Below the pieces are notes generated by a model. That model searched no databases and was not told where the DNA came from. It saw only the letters and a list, made by a program, of their open reading frames with translations. From NCBI GenBank assembly GCA_027317185.1, contig DAHVFB010000018.1, forward strand, positions 1 to 41,144: a stretch of DNA of 41,144 bases, given 5' to 3'. Within the stretch, counting starts at the first letter, position 1. Every line of letters starts with the position of its first letter. The translations under genes and the position numbers were made by a program. Positions 16,232 through 25,985 of this stretch are shown piece by piece. The DNA is from Deltaproteobacteria bacterium (GTDB taxonomy: Bacteria; Desulfobacterota; Binatia; Binatales; Binataceae).

Positions 16232-17518
16232 TTACGCGGAATACGATACCGATTCGGTCGCGGCCGGCTTGCGCCATCGCATAACCAACTCCGCGCCCGC
16301 TACGTACTCGCTATGCTGGTGAACGAATCCATAGTGATTCAGGATTCCGGTCAGTTTTTCGCGGGTATAGTGCGTAATGTGTTTATCGCGATAGCCGCCC
16401 GGCGCCAACATCCCATATATCGGCTCGATTATGCGCCATTCGAGGGTCGCATAGTCGGGGGTGCCGATTATCAGAGTCCCACCCGGCATGAGCACGCGCC
16501 ACAGTTCGCCGAACAACGACTCTTCGTAGTTAATGTGTTCGATCACCTCCGAACTGACTATGCAATCGAAGCTTCGATCGTGAAACGGCAGCGCCGCAGC
16601 CGAACCCTGAATGACCGGTAAGCCATAGCGCTGCATGAAGCGCAGCTTCGCAAAGCTGATATCCATCGCAATCGCGTTGTTGAGGCTCTGGGTGCTGATG
16701 CTCGATCCGCATCCGATATCCAGTATGCGCGAACAACCCCGCGCCCATCCGGTGATCAGGCGATGGCGGCGGCGATGCCAGTACCGCTGCAGCGGGATGA
16801 CGCTGTAAAACGCGCGTTCATCGTAATCCGCGGATTCAACCGAGTTGCGCAGTTTCCACAACTGGATCGCCGAAAACGTCAGGTCGAGCCCGAAACGAAT
16901 CAGCCGGGCATGCGAGCGTCCGCTGCCGCGCGGGAAGTAAGTGAATGGTACTTCGCTGACGCTGAAGCCGCGCGAGTAGGCGATCACCAGGATTTCCTCG
17001 AGCACCTCGAAATTGCGCCCGGTCAGGTGAAGATTGGCGAGCGCCTCGCGCCGGTACAGGCGAAAACCGCTCGACAGATCGCGCACCGGTAGCGACAGCA
17101 CGCGGCGCAGGACCAGATTCAGCAAACGGCTGGTGAAATTCCGGACGAAAGAGGTATAGGCGGTGCCACCGCGCACGTAGCGCGAGGCGATCACGATGTC
17201 GCTGCGCTCCCGTGCCCGCCACATCTTGGCCACGAAGTCCGGCTCGTGCGACATGTCGGCATCGAGCGTCAGGATGTAATCCCCATGCGCTTCGTCGAAG
17301 CCGGTTTCGAGCGCGCCGGCATAGCCGCGCCGCCGCTCGGTGATCACCCGCCAGCCAAGTTTCTCGGCCGCCTCCTGCGTGCCATCGGTGGAGCCGCCGT
17401 CAACCACGATAATTTCGTGGCTCAGATGCAGACGTTGGGCGAGACCGTTCAATCGCGGAATCAGCTCGCGCAGGTTGTCGCACTCGTTCATGACCGGAAG
17501 AACGATCGAAAGGTCCAT
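16232..17518 (-). CDS. Glycosyltransferase family 2 / SAM methyltransferase fusion
   Basis: This is a 428-residue fusion. Residues 1 to about 230 form a GT2 domain of the dolichol-phosphate-mannose-synthase type: SIVLPVMNE at the start, VDGGSTDGT, DADMSHEPDF with the metal-binding DAD at 86-88, and DLSSGFRLYRR. Residues from about 255 form a class I methyltransferase: ILDIGCGSS (motif I), then EVIEHI and LMPGGTLIIGTPD. The two parts are in one frame with no sign of a frameshift. The expected role is transfer of a sugar to a polyprenyl phosphate, with methylation of that or a related molecule, at the inner-membrane surface. The substrate cannot be told. It lies 71 bp upstream of the ligase gene on the same strand. 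Confidence 0.88.
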   Translation of the reverse strand: MDLSIVLPVMNECDNLRELIPRLNGLAQRLHLSHEIIVVDGGSTDGTQEAAEKLGWRVITERRRGYAGALETGFDEAHGDYILTLDADMSHEPDFVAKMWRARERSDIVIASRYVRGGTAYTSFVRNFTSRLLNLVLRRVLSLPVRDLSSGFRLYRREALANLHLTGRNFEVLEEILVIAYSRGFSVSEVPFTYFPRGSGRSHARLIRFGLDLTFSAIQLWKLRNSVESADYDERAFYSVIPLQRYWHRRRHRLITGWARGCSRILDIGCGSSISTQSLNNAIAMDISFAKLRFMQRYGLPVIQGSAAALPFHDRSFDCIVSSEVIEHINYEESLFGELWRVLMPGGTLIIGTPDYATLEWRIIEPIYGMLAPGGYRDKHITHYTREKLTGILNHYGFVHQHSEYVAGAELVMRWRKPAATESVSYSA

Positions 17519-17642
17519 CGCGGTTCTTTTATGTCGAAACCTTCATCGAGGCAAACCAGGCAAGCCTGAGGCCGCTGCTGTGAATTGGTGATCGCACATC
17601 GCTTGCCCCTTATCTTCCTGGTCCATACTTTAAGACTGCCGC

Positions 17643-18902
17643 ATGTTTGTACGCGAGGTGGGACGGCTGGTGCTTTACCGCAAACTCTTTATCCTGATGG
17701 TTTTAACGTTGATGCTTTCCGGCCTGACGCCGCGGATAGAGGCTGCGCCTCGCCGCCGGCATAGGGTGGCTGCCGCCGAACCGGTACCGGAAATTTCCCT
17801 GAATCAAATCCATGTGCTCGGCAATCGCCCCGCGCCTTTTGCGCTCGAGGCCAAGGCGGCGATGCTGATCGCGGCCGACTCGGGCTCGGTGCTCTATGCC
17901 TACAACGAGCACGAAAAGATGCAGCCGGCCAGTCTCGCCAAAATCATGACGTTCTATATCACGCTAAAGGCGCTGCGGGACGGACGGATGACGCTGAATA
18001 CGCCGCTCACGGTCAGCGAAAAGGCGTGGCGTCTGTCGGTCGATCAAAGCGTTTCGCACATGTTTCTCGATGTCGGTCAGCAAGTTTCGGTTCGTGATCT
18101 GTTATATGGCCTGATGGTCTCTTCGGGTAACGATGCGGCGATCACCCTGGCCGAATATCAGGCGGGCAGTGCGCAGGCCTTCACCGACATGATGAACCAG
18201 AACGCCCGCGAAATCGGTCTCACCGAAACGCACTTCGCCAACCCCGATGGCTTGCCGACGGAGGGTGAGTACACCACCGCCTACGACATGGTGAAGCTCG
18301 CGCGAGTGGTGATCAGTCAGTTTCCGGACGCGGTTACTTACACTGGCGCTAAAGAATTCACCTTCCACAAAATCCGCCAGCGGAACTTCAACACTTTGCT
18401 GTTCTATGACTCGCGCGTCAACGGGCTGAAGACCGGCCACGTTAATGAAGCCGGCTTTCATTTGGTGGCGACCGCCCATGCCAACGGGATGGTCTTGATC
18501 TCGGCGGTAATGGGTACCCGCAGCATGGAGAAACGCCGCACCGAAACCGAAAAGCTGATTAATTGGGCTTTCAACACGTTTGTGACCGCGCAGCCCGATT
18601 GGCGCAAATCAACGCCGGCGAGCATTCGAGTGTATGAGGGCGCCGCCAGCGAAGTTGCGATCGGACCGGACTCGGCGCCTTATGTCACCGTCGGCCGTGG
18701 TGAGGAAAAAAGGGTAACCCTCGTCACCGCGCTAAAAGCATCCTACCTGGTGGCGCCGGTTGTAAAAGGATCGCAGGTTGGCGAAATTCAGGTGCTGCTC
18801 GATGGCAAACCGGAAGCAGCGATTCCGCTGGTGACGCAGCAATCGGTGGCGCCGGCTGGTATCGCCGGACGGCTCATGGATCGCGTCCGGATGATGTTAT
18901 AG
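17643..18902 (+). CDS. dacA: D-alanyl-D-alanine carboxypeptidase (PBP5 family)
   Basis: This periplasmic penicillin-binding protein trims the terminal D-Ala from peptidoglycan stem peptides. The three active-site motifs are present: SLAK (S97, K100), SGN (161-163) and KTG (263-265). The N-terminus has a hydrophobic stretch at about residues 14-29, acting as signal peptide or anchor. After the peptidase domain comes the beta-rich PBP5 C-terminal domain, and the last residues (RLMDRVRMML) look like the amphipathic membrane-anchoring helix of this family. At 419 residues it is of normal length. It begins 124 bp from the divergent glycosyltransferase gene. recC starts 13 bp after its stop, so it may be the first gene of the recCBD transcript. 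Confidence 0.95.
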   Translation: MFVREVGRLVLYRKLFILMVLTLMLSGLTPRIEAAPRRRHRVAAAEPVPEISLNQIHVLGNRPAPFALEAKAAMLIAADSGSVLYAYNEHEKMQPASLAKIMTFYITLKALRDGRMTLNTPLTVSEKAWRLSVDQSVSHMFLDVGQQVSVRDLLYGLMVSSGNDAAITLAEYQAGSAQAFTDMMNQNAREIGLTETHFANPDGLPTEGEYTTAYDMVKLARVVISQFPDAVTYTGAKEFTFHKIRQRNFNTLLFYDSRVNGLKTGHVNEAGFHLVATAHANGMVLISAVMGTRSMEKRRTETEKLINWAFNTFVTAQPDWRKSTPASIRVYEGAASEVAIGPDSAPYVTVGRGEEKRVTLVTALKASYLVAPVVKGSQVGEIQVLLDGKPEAAIPLVTQQSVAPAGIAGRLMDRVRMML

Positions 18903-18915
18903 CGGGCGCCGGCGC

Positions 18916-21900
18916 GTGGGGATCCGGCTCCATTATGCCAACCGGCCGGAGGCGCTGGTCCCGCCGCTGGCGGAACTGGTGGCGCGCCAGCAGCGCAGGC
19001 AGCCGCTCGAACGAGTCCAAATCGTTGTCCCAAACCGCATAGTACAAGACTGGCTCACCTTACGGCTGTCTGAACGAATCGGCGTGGCGGCCAACCTCGC
19101 GTTTCCTTTTCTGCGCAATTACCTCGGCGAAATCGTCGCCCGGACTGATTCGAAGATCAAAATTCTCGATGCGGACCATCTGCAGATGGTGCTGTTCGAG
19201 TGTATGCGATCGCTGCCGGCGGATGGCCCCGAGGCGATCAACGAAGTTAATCGATATGCCCGGGCCGGTGCGGACGATCGGGCTGAATTGCGGCTCTTCC
19301 AATTGGCTAAGCAGATCGCCGAGCTGTTTCGCGAATATTCGATCAGCCGGATCACGATGGTGCGCGGATGGCGCGATAAGTCCGCGGCGAGATCGCTTAA
19401 TGAAGCGGAGCGGTGGCAGCGGAAACTATGGCTGCGGATCTTTGCACCGGACGGGGCGCTGGATGCGCAGTGGGTGCGGGATCAGGAATTTCGATGGATG
19501 TTGCTGCCGGAAGCCTTCGAGGCGCTTACCGCTTCGCAACTGGAACCGATCGCGTCGGACGTGATGCATGTGTTCGGGGTGGGGTATGCCGGCCCTGCTT
19601 TCATCCGGATGTTCGAAAAGCTGGGCGCGTCCATGAATGTTTTCATTTATGCGCTCAATCCCTGCATGGAATTTTGGGAGGATCTGCAAAATACCGCCGG
19701 GATGGCGCGCGAAGCATGGCCTCGCCGCGGCCATAAATCACCCGCCGGCTTGGCCGGCGACGACCCTTTCAAGCTCGATATGCCCGGCGATAATCCGGCG
19801 CTCAGATGGTGGGGACGGCCAGCGCGCGAATATATCCGCCTGTTGAACGAACTGACCGATTGCGATTTCGATCCGCACTTTATACCGCGGGCGCCATCGC
19901 CCCGTGATGACGCGCCGCTGCTGGCCAGGCTGCAAGACGACATTTTGATGCGCGTGCCCGAGCGGCAGCCAATCCTCGCCGCCGCGCAAGCTGCGACCGA
20001 CGACAAATCGATCCGGTTTTTCGCCTGCGCCGGTATTCGCCGCGAAATCGAAATCGCCGCGAATCAGATCTGGTCAATCATCCGGGAACCCTCGCAACCT
20101 GAACCTCTTCGCTTCCATCAGATCGCCGTGATCGTTCCGGATTCCGCTTACGAGGATTATCTACCGCAGATTGAGGCCGTGTTCAGCGATCTGCATCAGA
20201 TTCCGATCGAAGTCGTCAGTCGCCCGCTCGCTTCCGAAAGCCGCGTGGCCGAGGCGATCGATCTGCTGCTCCAGTTGCCGCTCGGACGCTTTACTCGTCA
20301 GGAGATGCTGCGGCTTTTGACCCATCCCGCGATCGCCGGGGAAGAGGATGTCGATGTTGCCCGCTGGACTTCGTGGTGCGAAGCGCTGGGCGTATTCTTC
20401 GGCGCTGATGACTCCGACTTGGAGGGCACCTATCTACAGGGCAAACATTTATTTCATTGGGACCAGGCGCTGAAACGGCTGGCGCTCGGCCTTTTTATGA
20501 CCGGCGAGCGCAGCGGTGACGCGCGATTCTTCAACGCGTCGGGCGATCCCGCATATCTCCCTTACGAACTGGCGCAGGACGAAATTGCCAGCGCGGCGAA
20601 GTTTATCCGGCTCGCGCGGGGATTATTGAACGCTGCCATCGAACTTCGCCGCAGTAGACGAACGCTCGAGGAGTGGGTGCGCGTGCTGAGCGATTTCATC
20701 CTCGGCTATGTCCGCACGCAGACGCCGGCCGATGAGCGCATTCGCGACCGTTGCATTGCGATGATCGAGTCAATGGCCGCGCCAGGGATCGCTGCTGCGG
20801 AGGTGAGTTATGAAATCGCATGCGACAGTGCGCAGGCGCGGATTTCCGGAATCGATTCGCACTCTGGAGGGCTCGCCGAACGCGGCGTGACCATTGGCCC
20901 ACTGTCCGCGTTGCGTTCAATTCCATTTCGGACGATCTTTTTGCCTGGCCTCAATGAAACGGATTTTCCTGAGCGCCCCCGCCGCGATCCGATCGACCTG
21001 CGACTGATCAAGCGCCAGCCTGGCGATGTCACGCGGTCCGAGCGCGATCGCCATCTGATCCTCGAAACGATTCTTGCCGCTCGCGAGCGACTGCATATTT
21101 CGTATGTTGCGCGAGATCAGATCACCGGTGAGCCACTGGAGCCATCGGTAGTGGTTCGGGAGCTGCAATCGATCCTGCGCGGTTATCTCAGCAGCCAGCA
21201 GGTGGAAGGACTGACCGTTACGCCGCCGGCCAGCCCCTATGATCTGAAATATTTCGGCGACCTTGTTGGAAAGCCGGCGTCCGACCCGGAACCGCCGAAT
21301 TTCGATCCGCGGGCGCGTGACGCCGCGCGGATGTCCGCCTTGCGTGCGAATCTTCAGGAGCATTGCGGCGCGCTGGTGCTGCCGGATCGGGATCAACCCA
21401 TTACCGAGTTCCTGTCGAACGGCGTCAAAGAAAGTTTGCGGCGCGCGCTGAGATTGATCGATCCTCCGCCACCCGCGCACGCCGAGAAACCCGTTGAACT
21501 GGGTTTATCGATCGCTGCCCTGCGCCGCTTCCTGGAATGTCCGCTGCAGGGCACGGCGCGTTATCTGCTGCGCATGAAAGATGAGGATGAGGCCGGGCAG
21601 GATTATCAGGACGAGCCGCTGGCGCAGAGCCGACTCCATCGCATCATCCTGATGCGCTCCGCCTTCTGGACTGGCCGGGGCGATGAAAATCGTATGCGGG
21701 AAGCATACGGGAGCGGAATGCGAATTGCGCAGGCCCATGGCCAGGCGCCGGTCGGAACGTTTGCCGCGGCTTCGACGCCCGCCGATGGGGTGCTGCTGCG
21801 CGGATGGAACAATCAGGCCCATTCGGCCGAAGTGGCCGATCTTGCCGAGTGGCAAGAGGTTCGCGTTGGGCGGGCGGATGAATTCGCGCAGGCCGGGCGG

Positions 21901-22488
21901 ATCGTGAACGAAATCAAGCTGACGGTTGAGGTTCCGCGCTCCGGTGGCGGCTACACGCAATGGAAGGTCAAAATCCACGGCAATGCCGGATGGTTTTCGC
22001 CCAACCTCGATCAAACGATCAAATGTATTCTGCGTGATGAGGCCAAACCCGTTGATTTTCTTGGACTGTCACTCTCGGCGATTGTGCTGAAGGCGGCCGG
22101 CGCCACGCGGGCCAAGATCCTTCAGGCGCTGGTTATCTGTGATGGCAATAGGTTTGAAAGCCGCGTGGTGGAGCTGCCCGATGCCGCCCAATCGTCCGCG
22201 TATCTGACCACGCTGGTGGCCGATTTGCTCTCCGGCAAAAATCACTATTTTCTCCCGATAGAAGCGGTTGGAAATATTTTGTCAAAAGGCAATTCCGGCG
22301 AAATAGACCACCTCGGAGAGATCGAGAAAATACGTGAAAACGATTGGTCGCACTGTAGTTCCGATTACGGCCCGGTGCGCAACCCAAGAAACTTCAAACC
22401 GCCCAGCCGCGAAGAAATCGTTAGCATCATCGCGCGGCGTTTCGCGATGATGGAAGGCATTTTCAAGCAAAAGAAAAATCGCCAGTGA
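18916..22488 (+). CDS. recC: Exodeoxyribonuclease V subunit RecC
   Basis: This is the Chi-recognising, nuclease-dead subunit of the RecBCD helicase-nuclease, which processes double-strand breaks for RecA. The 1190-residue protein starts with GIRLHYANRPEALVPPLAEL, close to the RecC N-terminal pattern, and continues with VVPNRIVQDWLTLRLSE and LAFPFLRNYL. Middle blocks VEVVSRPLASESR-like and FLPGLNETDFPERPR are characteristic of RecC helicase-like domains. It is about 70 residues longer than E. coli RecC. The GTG at 18916 follows dacA by 13 bp with no clear ribosome binding site, and the stop overlaps recB (GTGA). The order recC-recB-recD differs from the E. coli arrangement, in which ptrA lies between recC and recB. 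Confidence 0.94.
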   Translation: MGIRLHYANRPEALVPPLAELVARQQRRQPLERVQIVVPNRIVQDWLTLRLSERIGVAANLAFPFLRNYLGEIVARTDSKIKILDADHLQMVLFECMRSLPADGPEAINEVNRYARAGADDRAELRLFQLAKQIAELFREYSISRITMVRGWRDKSAARSLNEAERWQRKLWLRIFAPDGALDAQWVRDQEFRWMLLPEAFEALTASQLEPIASDVMHVFGVGYAGPAFIRMFEKLGASMNVFIYALNPCMEFWEDLQNTAGMAREAWPRRGHKSPAGLAGDDPFKLDMPGDNPALRWWGRPAREYIRLLNELTDCDFDPHFIPRAPSPRDDAPLLARLQDDILMRVPERQPILAAAQAATDDKSIRFFACAGIRREIEIAANQIWSIIREPSQPEPLRFHQIAVIVPDSAYEDYLPQIEAVFSDLHQIPIEVVSRPLASESRVAEAIDLLLQLPLGRFTRQEMLRLLTHPAIAGEEDVDVARWTSWCEALGVFFGADDSDLEGTYLQGKHLFHWDQALKRLALGLFMTGERSGDARFFNASGDPAYLPYELAQDEIASAAKFIRLARGLLNAAIELRRSRRTLEEWVRVLSDFILGYVRTQTPADERIRDRCIAMIESMAAPGIAAAEVSYEIACDSAQARISGIDSHSGGLAERGVTIGPLSALRSIPFRTIFLPGLNETDFPERPRRDPIDLRLIKRQPGDVTRSERDRHLILETILAARERLHISYVARDQITGEPLEPSVVVRELQSILRGYLSSQQVEGLTVTPPASPYDLKYFGDLVGKPASDPEPPNFDPRARDAARMSALRANLQEHCGALVLPDRDQPITEFLSNGVKESLRRALRLIDPPPPAHAEKPVELGLSIAALRRFLECPLQGTARYLLRMKDEDEAGQDYQDEPLAQSRLHRIILMRSAFWTGRGDENRMREAYGSGMRIAQAHGQAPVGTFAAASTPADGVLLRGWNNQAHSAEVADLAEWQEVRVGRADEFAQAGRIVNEIKLTVEVPRSGGGYTQWKVKIHGNAGWFSPNLDQTIKCILRDEAKPVDFLGLSLSAIVLKAAGATRAKILQALVICDGNRFESRVVELPDAAQSSAYLTTLVADLLSGKNHYFLPIEAVGNILSKGNSGEIDHLGEIEKIRENDWSHCSSDYGPVRNPRNFKPPSREEIVSIIARRFAMMEGIFKQKKNRQ

Positions 22489-25400
22489 ACGAGTACAGCT
22501 ATCGCAGACCGACGATCCTCGATTCGATTAGTCTCGATCGCCACGCGGTTATCGAGGCGGACGCCGGCACCGGCAAGACCTACACCATTCAGCATCTGGT
22601 GCTTGAGATGCTGCTTTCCACCAACTGCACCATTGAACAGATTCTAGTGGTGACCTTCACGGAGAAGGCCACCGCCGAACTGCGCATGCGAATTCGCGGC
22701 CTGATCGAACAGCTGCACTCCGATAGCGCGGTGGGTGCCGCGGGTTTGAATACCAACGCCGGCAGTGAGCTTCGCCAATTCGACGAAGACGGCAGACGCA
22801 AGCTCGAAGCGGCCCTGTTTTCGTTCGATCGCGCGCCGATCTATACGATCCATGGATTCTGCCAGCGGGTGCTCAGCGAGTTCGCGTTTCACAGCGGGAC
22901 GAGCTTCGATTTGGAAGTGGTCGAGGGGCGTGGCGCTTTCTATCGGGCATTCCGCGCCGAGCTGCGGGAGCATCTATCGGCGGACGAGTTGTTGAAAGAT
23001 TGGCTCGGTGCGGGGAAGTCGATTGACTCGCTGGAGGATCTGCTGTGGCAGGCCCACCGTTACGGTTATCTGGAATCCGGCGAAGCAAGCGCGAATCAGG
23101 CTGCAATTGAGTCCCTCGCGAAAGGATTCGATCTGGCGCCGCTGGAGAACGCGCTGTCGCTGCTGCGTAAAACCGCACGCGACAAAGCGATGCCGTCTGT
23201 CGGACAGTTGAAGCAAGCGCTTGCGGCCTCCCTGGGCGACCCGCGCAAGCTGATCGAGGAAATCTGCTCGATTGATTTCGTTCCACTGCTAGAAACGGCT
23301 GAACAGATCAAACGGAATGCTTCCGAGGAGGCGCTGCGCCAGTTAGAAACGGTTGTCATCGCGGCGCGAGCGGCTTCACGCAGCATTAGAATCGCGGACT
23401 CCTTTCTGCCGGTTATCACCCAGCGTCTCAATCGCGACAAACGCGAGCGCGGCGAACTCGACTATCAGGACATGCTGCAATGGGTTTGGGATGCGCTCGA
23501 GGCGCCCGGCGGTGAGGCGCTCGCGGCGGCGCTGCGTGCGCGATGGACCTACGCGGTAGTCGATGAATTTCAGGATACCGACGATCTGCAATGGCGGATT
23601 TTCGAGCGTGTGTTTGTCGAAAGCGATAGTGGCAATTGGCTATACGTCGTCGGCGATCCCAAGCAGGCGATCTATTCGTTTCGCGGCGCGGACGTTTACA
23701 CCTACCTGCGTGCGCGCACGGAACTGAAAGATCGCGGTGCATCCGTGGTCCCGCTTACCGCGAATTTTCGTTCAACGCAAAGCTTTATCGAAGCCTCCAA
23801 TCTGATCCTGAAGCAGGACGTGGCCAATCCGATCCTGCCGGGCCAGAGCGGCTACGAGAGCCCGGCGCTATGCGGCAAGCCGAACCTGCGCGCGCTGGAT
23901 GCCCGCGGCGGGCCGCTGAAGCCGGTCGTGCTGCTCGAATACGATCCGGCGGATCAAAAAGGATCGGCCGCCGAGATGCGGGGGCTGATTGGGCGGGCGA
24001 TCGCGGAGCGCGTCCGCCGTATCCTGTCCGATGATAGCTATCGAATTATCATCGAAGATGATGGCAAGCAGCGCGCGGTAAGCGCCGGCGGACTCTACAT
24101 TCTTACCCGCTCAAATTCCGAAAGCGAGGAAATTGGTGGTTACCTGCGCGCGGCGCGAGTTCCATTCGCGTTCTACAAGCGCGAGGGACTCTTCCAGACC
24201 AATGAAGCTTACGAGATACGCGATGTGCTCCAAGCAATCGAAAATCCGGGTTCGCAGTCGCGCCGCCTAAAGGCGTGGGTTTCGCCGTTTTTCGCGGTGC
24301 CATTCGAGCGGCTGGCCACCGGTATGGAAAGTGTGCCCGCCGGCCATCCTCTGAACGAAATGCTTTTCGAATGGCGGCGGCTGGCGGAGGCGGAACGGTT
24401 CGCCGATTTATTCAACCGTCTGATTCACGATACCGGGCTGATCAATCGGGAGCTTTTCCTTGGCGCCAGTGAGCGCCGACTGACAAATTATCTACATATT
24501 TTTGAGTTGCTGCTGCACCTCGCAATCGCCAAACGGCTTTCGCTTGCCGAGATGGTTGCGTTGCTCGACGCTTACATCACGGAAACTGACTCCCCACCCG
24601 GTAGCAACGGCAACATCGAGCGAACCGAGGGCGATCGCGACGCGGTGCAGGTGATGACCGTCCATATGAGCAAGGGCTTGCAGGCGGACGTGGTGTTTCT
24701 GTTCGGTGGCATGTCGCGATCGAGCAAGCCTCCGGAGGTTGCGGTCTATCACGAGAAATACGGCGATAACCACGAGCGCCGCCTGGCGATTGGCAAAGTT
24801 TCAAGGACGCTGGCGTCCACCGCGTTGCAAGAGGAAGAGCGCGTGGAGGCAGGACGGTTGCTCTATGTCGCGCTCACCCGCGCACGGGCTCGCGTCTACC
24901 TTCCGGTCCATCTTGGTGCTCCGCGAAAGCCTTACGGCTATTACATTGCGCTGAACGATCGCCTCAGAGTGATTCGCGATGAGCGCAATGGGCAACAGGA
25001 CGATCCGCTTTTCGAATTCGATTCGATCGCGGACTCGCCCGCCGATCTCGTGGATCCAGAAAGTCTGGCGGCAAAACTAAAAACCTGGTCTCCGCCGGAA
25101 GCCTTGTTGCGCGATACGGAAGCAATTTCCGGGTCTGAGTTCGACCGCCTGCGACACGATCACGCCGCATTCGATACCTGTTCCTATACCACGCTGCGCG
25201 GGAATCGCGCGGAGCATGACAACCTCGAGCCGGATGAGTTCAAGCGCGACTTCGAAAGCCCGTCCTCGGAGGACGATTTGCGCGGTGGCCGGCGCGTCGG
25301 AATTTTTCTGCACGAGGCGATCGAGCAGCTCGATCGCAAAGTGTTGGCGCAGGCGAAGGGCCTCGAAGCGTGGCGCGCCGATCCAGGGGTCCGCAAGCTG

Positions 25401-25985
25401 TTTGCCGATCTGATGCGGCCTCATCAGGTGCGCGATATCAGATGGGCGGATCGCGGTCCCGAAATCGTGTTCAACACGCTGCGCGCGCCGATTACGGTGA
25501 AGGGCCGTGCGCTGGGGCCGCTGTGCGAGCGCAAAAGCGTGTCCGAAATGGGCTTTGTGTTTCCAATTCCCGAACATGCCCATCCTCTGCTTGGCGCCGC
25601 GAATCAGGATCGGTGGACGGTCTCCCGCGGGTACCTGAAAGGCTTCGTCGATCTCGTTTTCGAGCACGGCGGTTTGACTTATTTCGCCGATTGGAAAAGC
25701 GATTTGTTGGAAAGTTACGATCAGGCGGCGATCGAGCGGCACGTCAGGCAGGCGTATGAGCTGCAGGCCCAGATCTATTCGGTCGGGGTGGTCCGCTTGC
25801 TGCAAATTCATAGTCAAGACGATTACGAGCAGCGTTTCGGCGGCCTGCTTTATCTGTTCTTGCGCGGTATCGAGCTCAGCGGCAAAGGAGATGAGGGTAT
25901 CTATTTCCATCGCCCCGCATGGGCCGAAATTATCCGCTACGAAGCGGACCTCATGAGTGTTGTCGCGCGGTGGGGGGTGGCGTAG
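22485..25985 (+). CDS. recB: Exodeoxyribonuclease V subunit RecB
   Basis: This 1166-residue subunit is a 3'-5' SF1A helicase and carries the nuclease of RecBCD. Helicase motifs in order: ADAGTGKT (K31), VVDEFQDTDDLQW, GDPKQAIYSFRGAD, TANFRST, TVHMSKGLQADVVFL and YVALTRARARV. The C-terminal nuclease domain has the metal-binding set: FLHEAI (H943), GFVDLVF (D1056), and ADWKSD (D1069, K1071), so both activities should be intact. The GTG at 22485 overlaps the recC stop by four bases. Its own TAG overlaps the recD GTG by one base. All three subunits are therefore probably made at matched levels. Confidence 0.97.
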   Translation: MNEYSYRRPTILDSISLDRHAVIEADAGTGKTYTIQHLVLEMLLSTNCTIEQILVVTFTEKATAELRMRIRGLIEQLHSDSAVGAAGLNTNAGSELRQFDEDGRRKLEAALFSFDRAPIYTIHGFCQRVLSEFAFHSGTSFDLEVVEGRGAFYRAFRAELREHLSADELLKDWLGAGKSIDSLEDLLWQAHRYGYLESGEASANQAAIESLAKGFDLAPLENALSLLRKTARDKAMPSVGQLKQALAASLGDPRKLIEEICSIDFVPLLETAEQIKRNASEEALRQLETVVIAARAASRSIRIADSFLPVITQRLNRDKRERGELDYQDMLQWVWDALEAPGGEALAAALRARWTYAVVDEFQDTDDLQWRIFERVFVESDSGNWLYVVGDPKQAIYSFRGADVYTYLRARTELKDRGASVVPLTANFRSTQSFIEASNLILKQDVANPILPGQSGYESPALCGKPNLRALDARGGPLKPVVLLEYDPADQKGSAAEMRGLIGRAIAERVRRILSDDSYRIIIEDDGKQRAVSAGGLYILTRSNSESEEIGGYLRAARVPFAFYKREGLFQTNEAYEIRDVLQAIENPGSQSRRLKAWVSPFFAVPFERLATGMESVPAGHPLNEMLFEWRRLAEAERFADLFNRLIHDTGLINRELFLGASERRLTNYLHIFELLLHLAIAKRLSLAEMVALLDAYITETDSPPGSNGNIERTEGDRDAVQVMTVHMSKGLQADVVFLFGGMSRSSKPPEVAVYHEKYGDNHERRLAIGKVSRTLASTALQEEERVEAGRLLYVALTRARARVYLPVHLGAPRKPYGYYIALNDRLRVIRDERNGQQDDPLFEFDSIADSPADLVDPESLAAKLKTWSPPEALLRDTEAISGSEFDRLRHDHAAFDTCSYTTLRGNRAEHDNLEPDEFKRDFESPSSEDDLRGGRRVGIFLHEAIEQLDRKVLAQAKGLEAWRADPGVRKLFADLMRPHQVRDIRWADRGPEIVFNTLRAPITVKGRALGPLCERKSVSEMGFVFPIPEHAHPLLGAANQDRWTVSRGYLKGFVDLVFEHGGLTYFADWKSDLLESYDQAAIERHVRQAYELQAQIYSVGVVRLLQIHSQDDYEQRFGGLLYLFLRGIELSGKGDEGIYFHRPAWAEIIRYEADLMSVVARWGVA

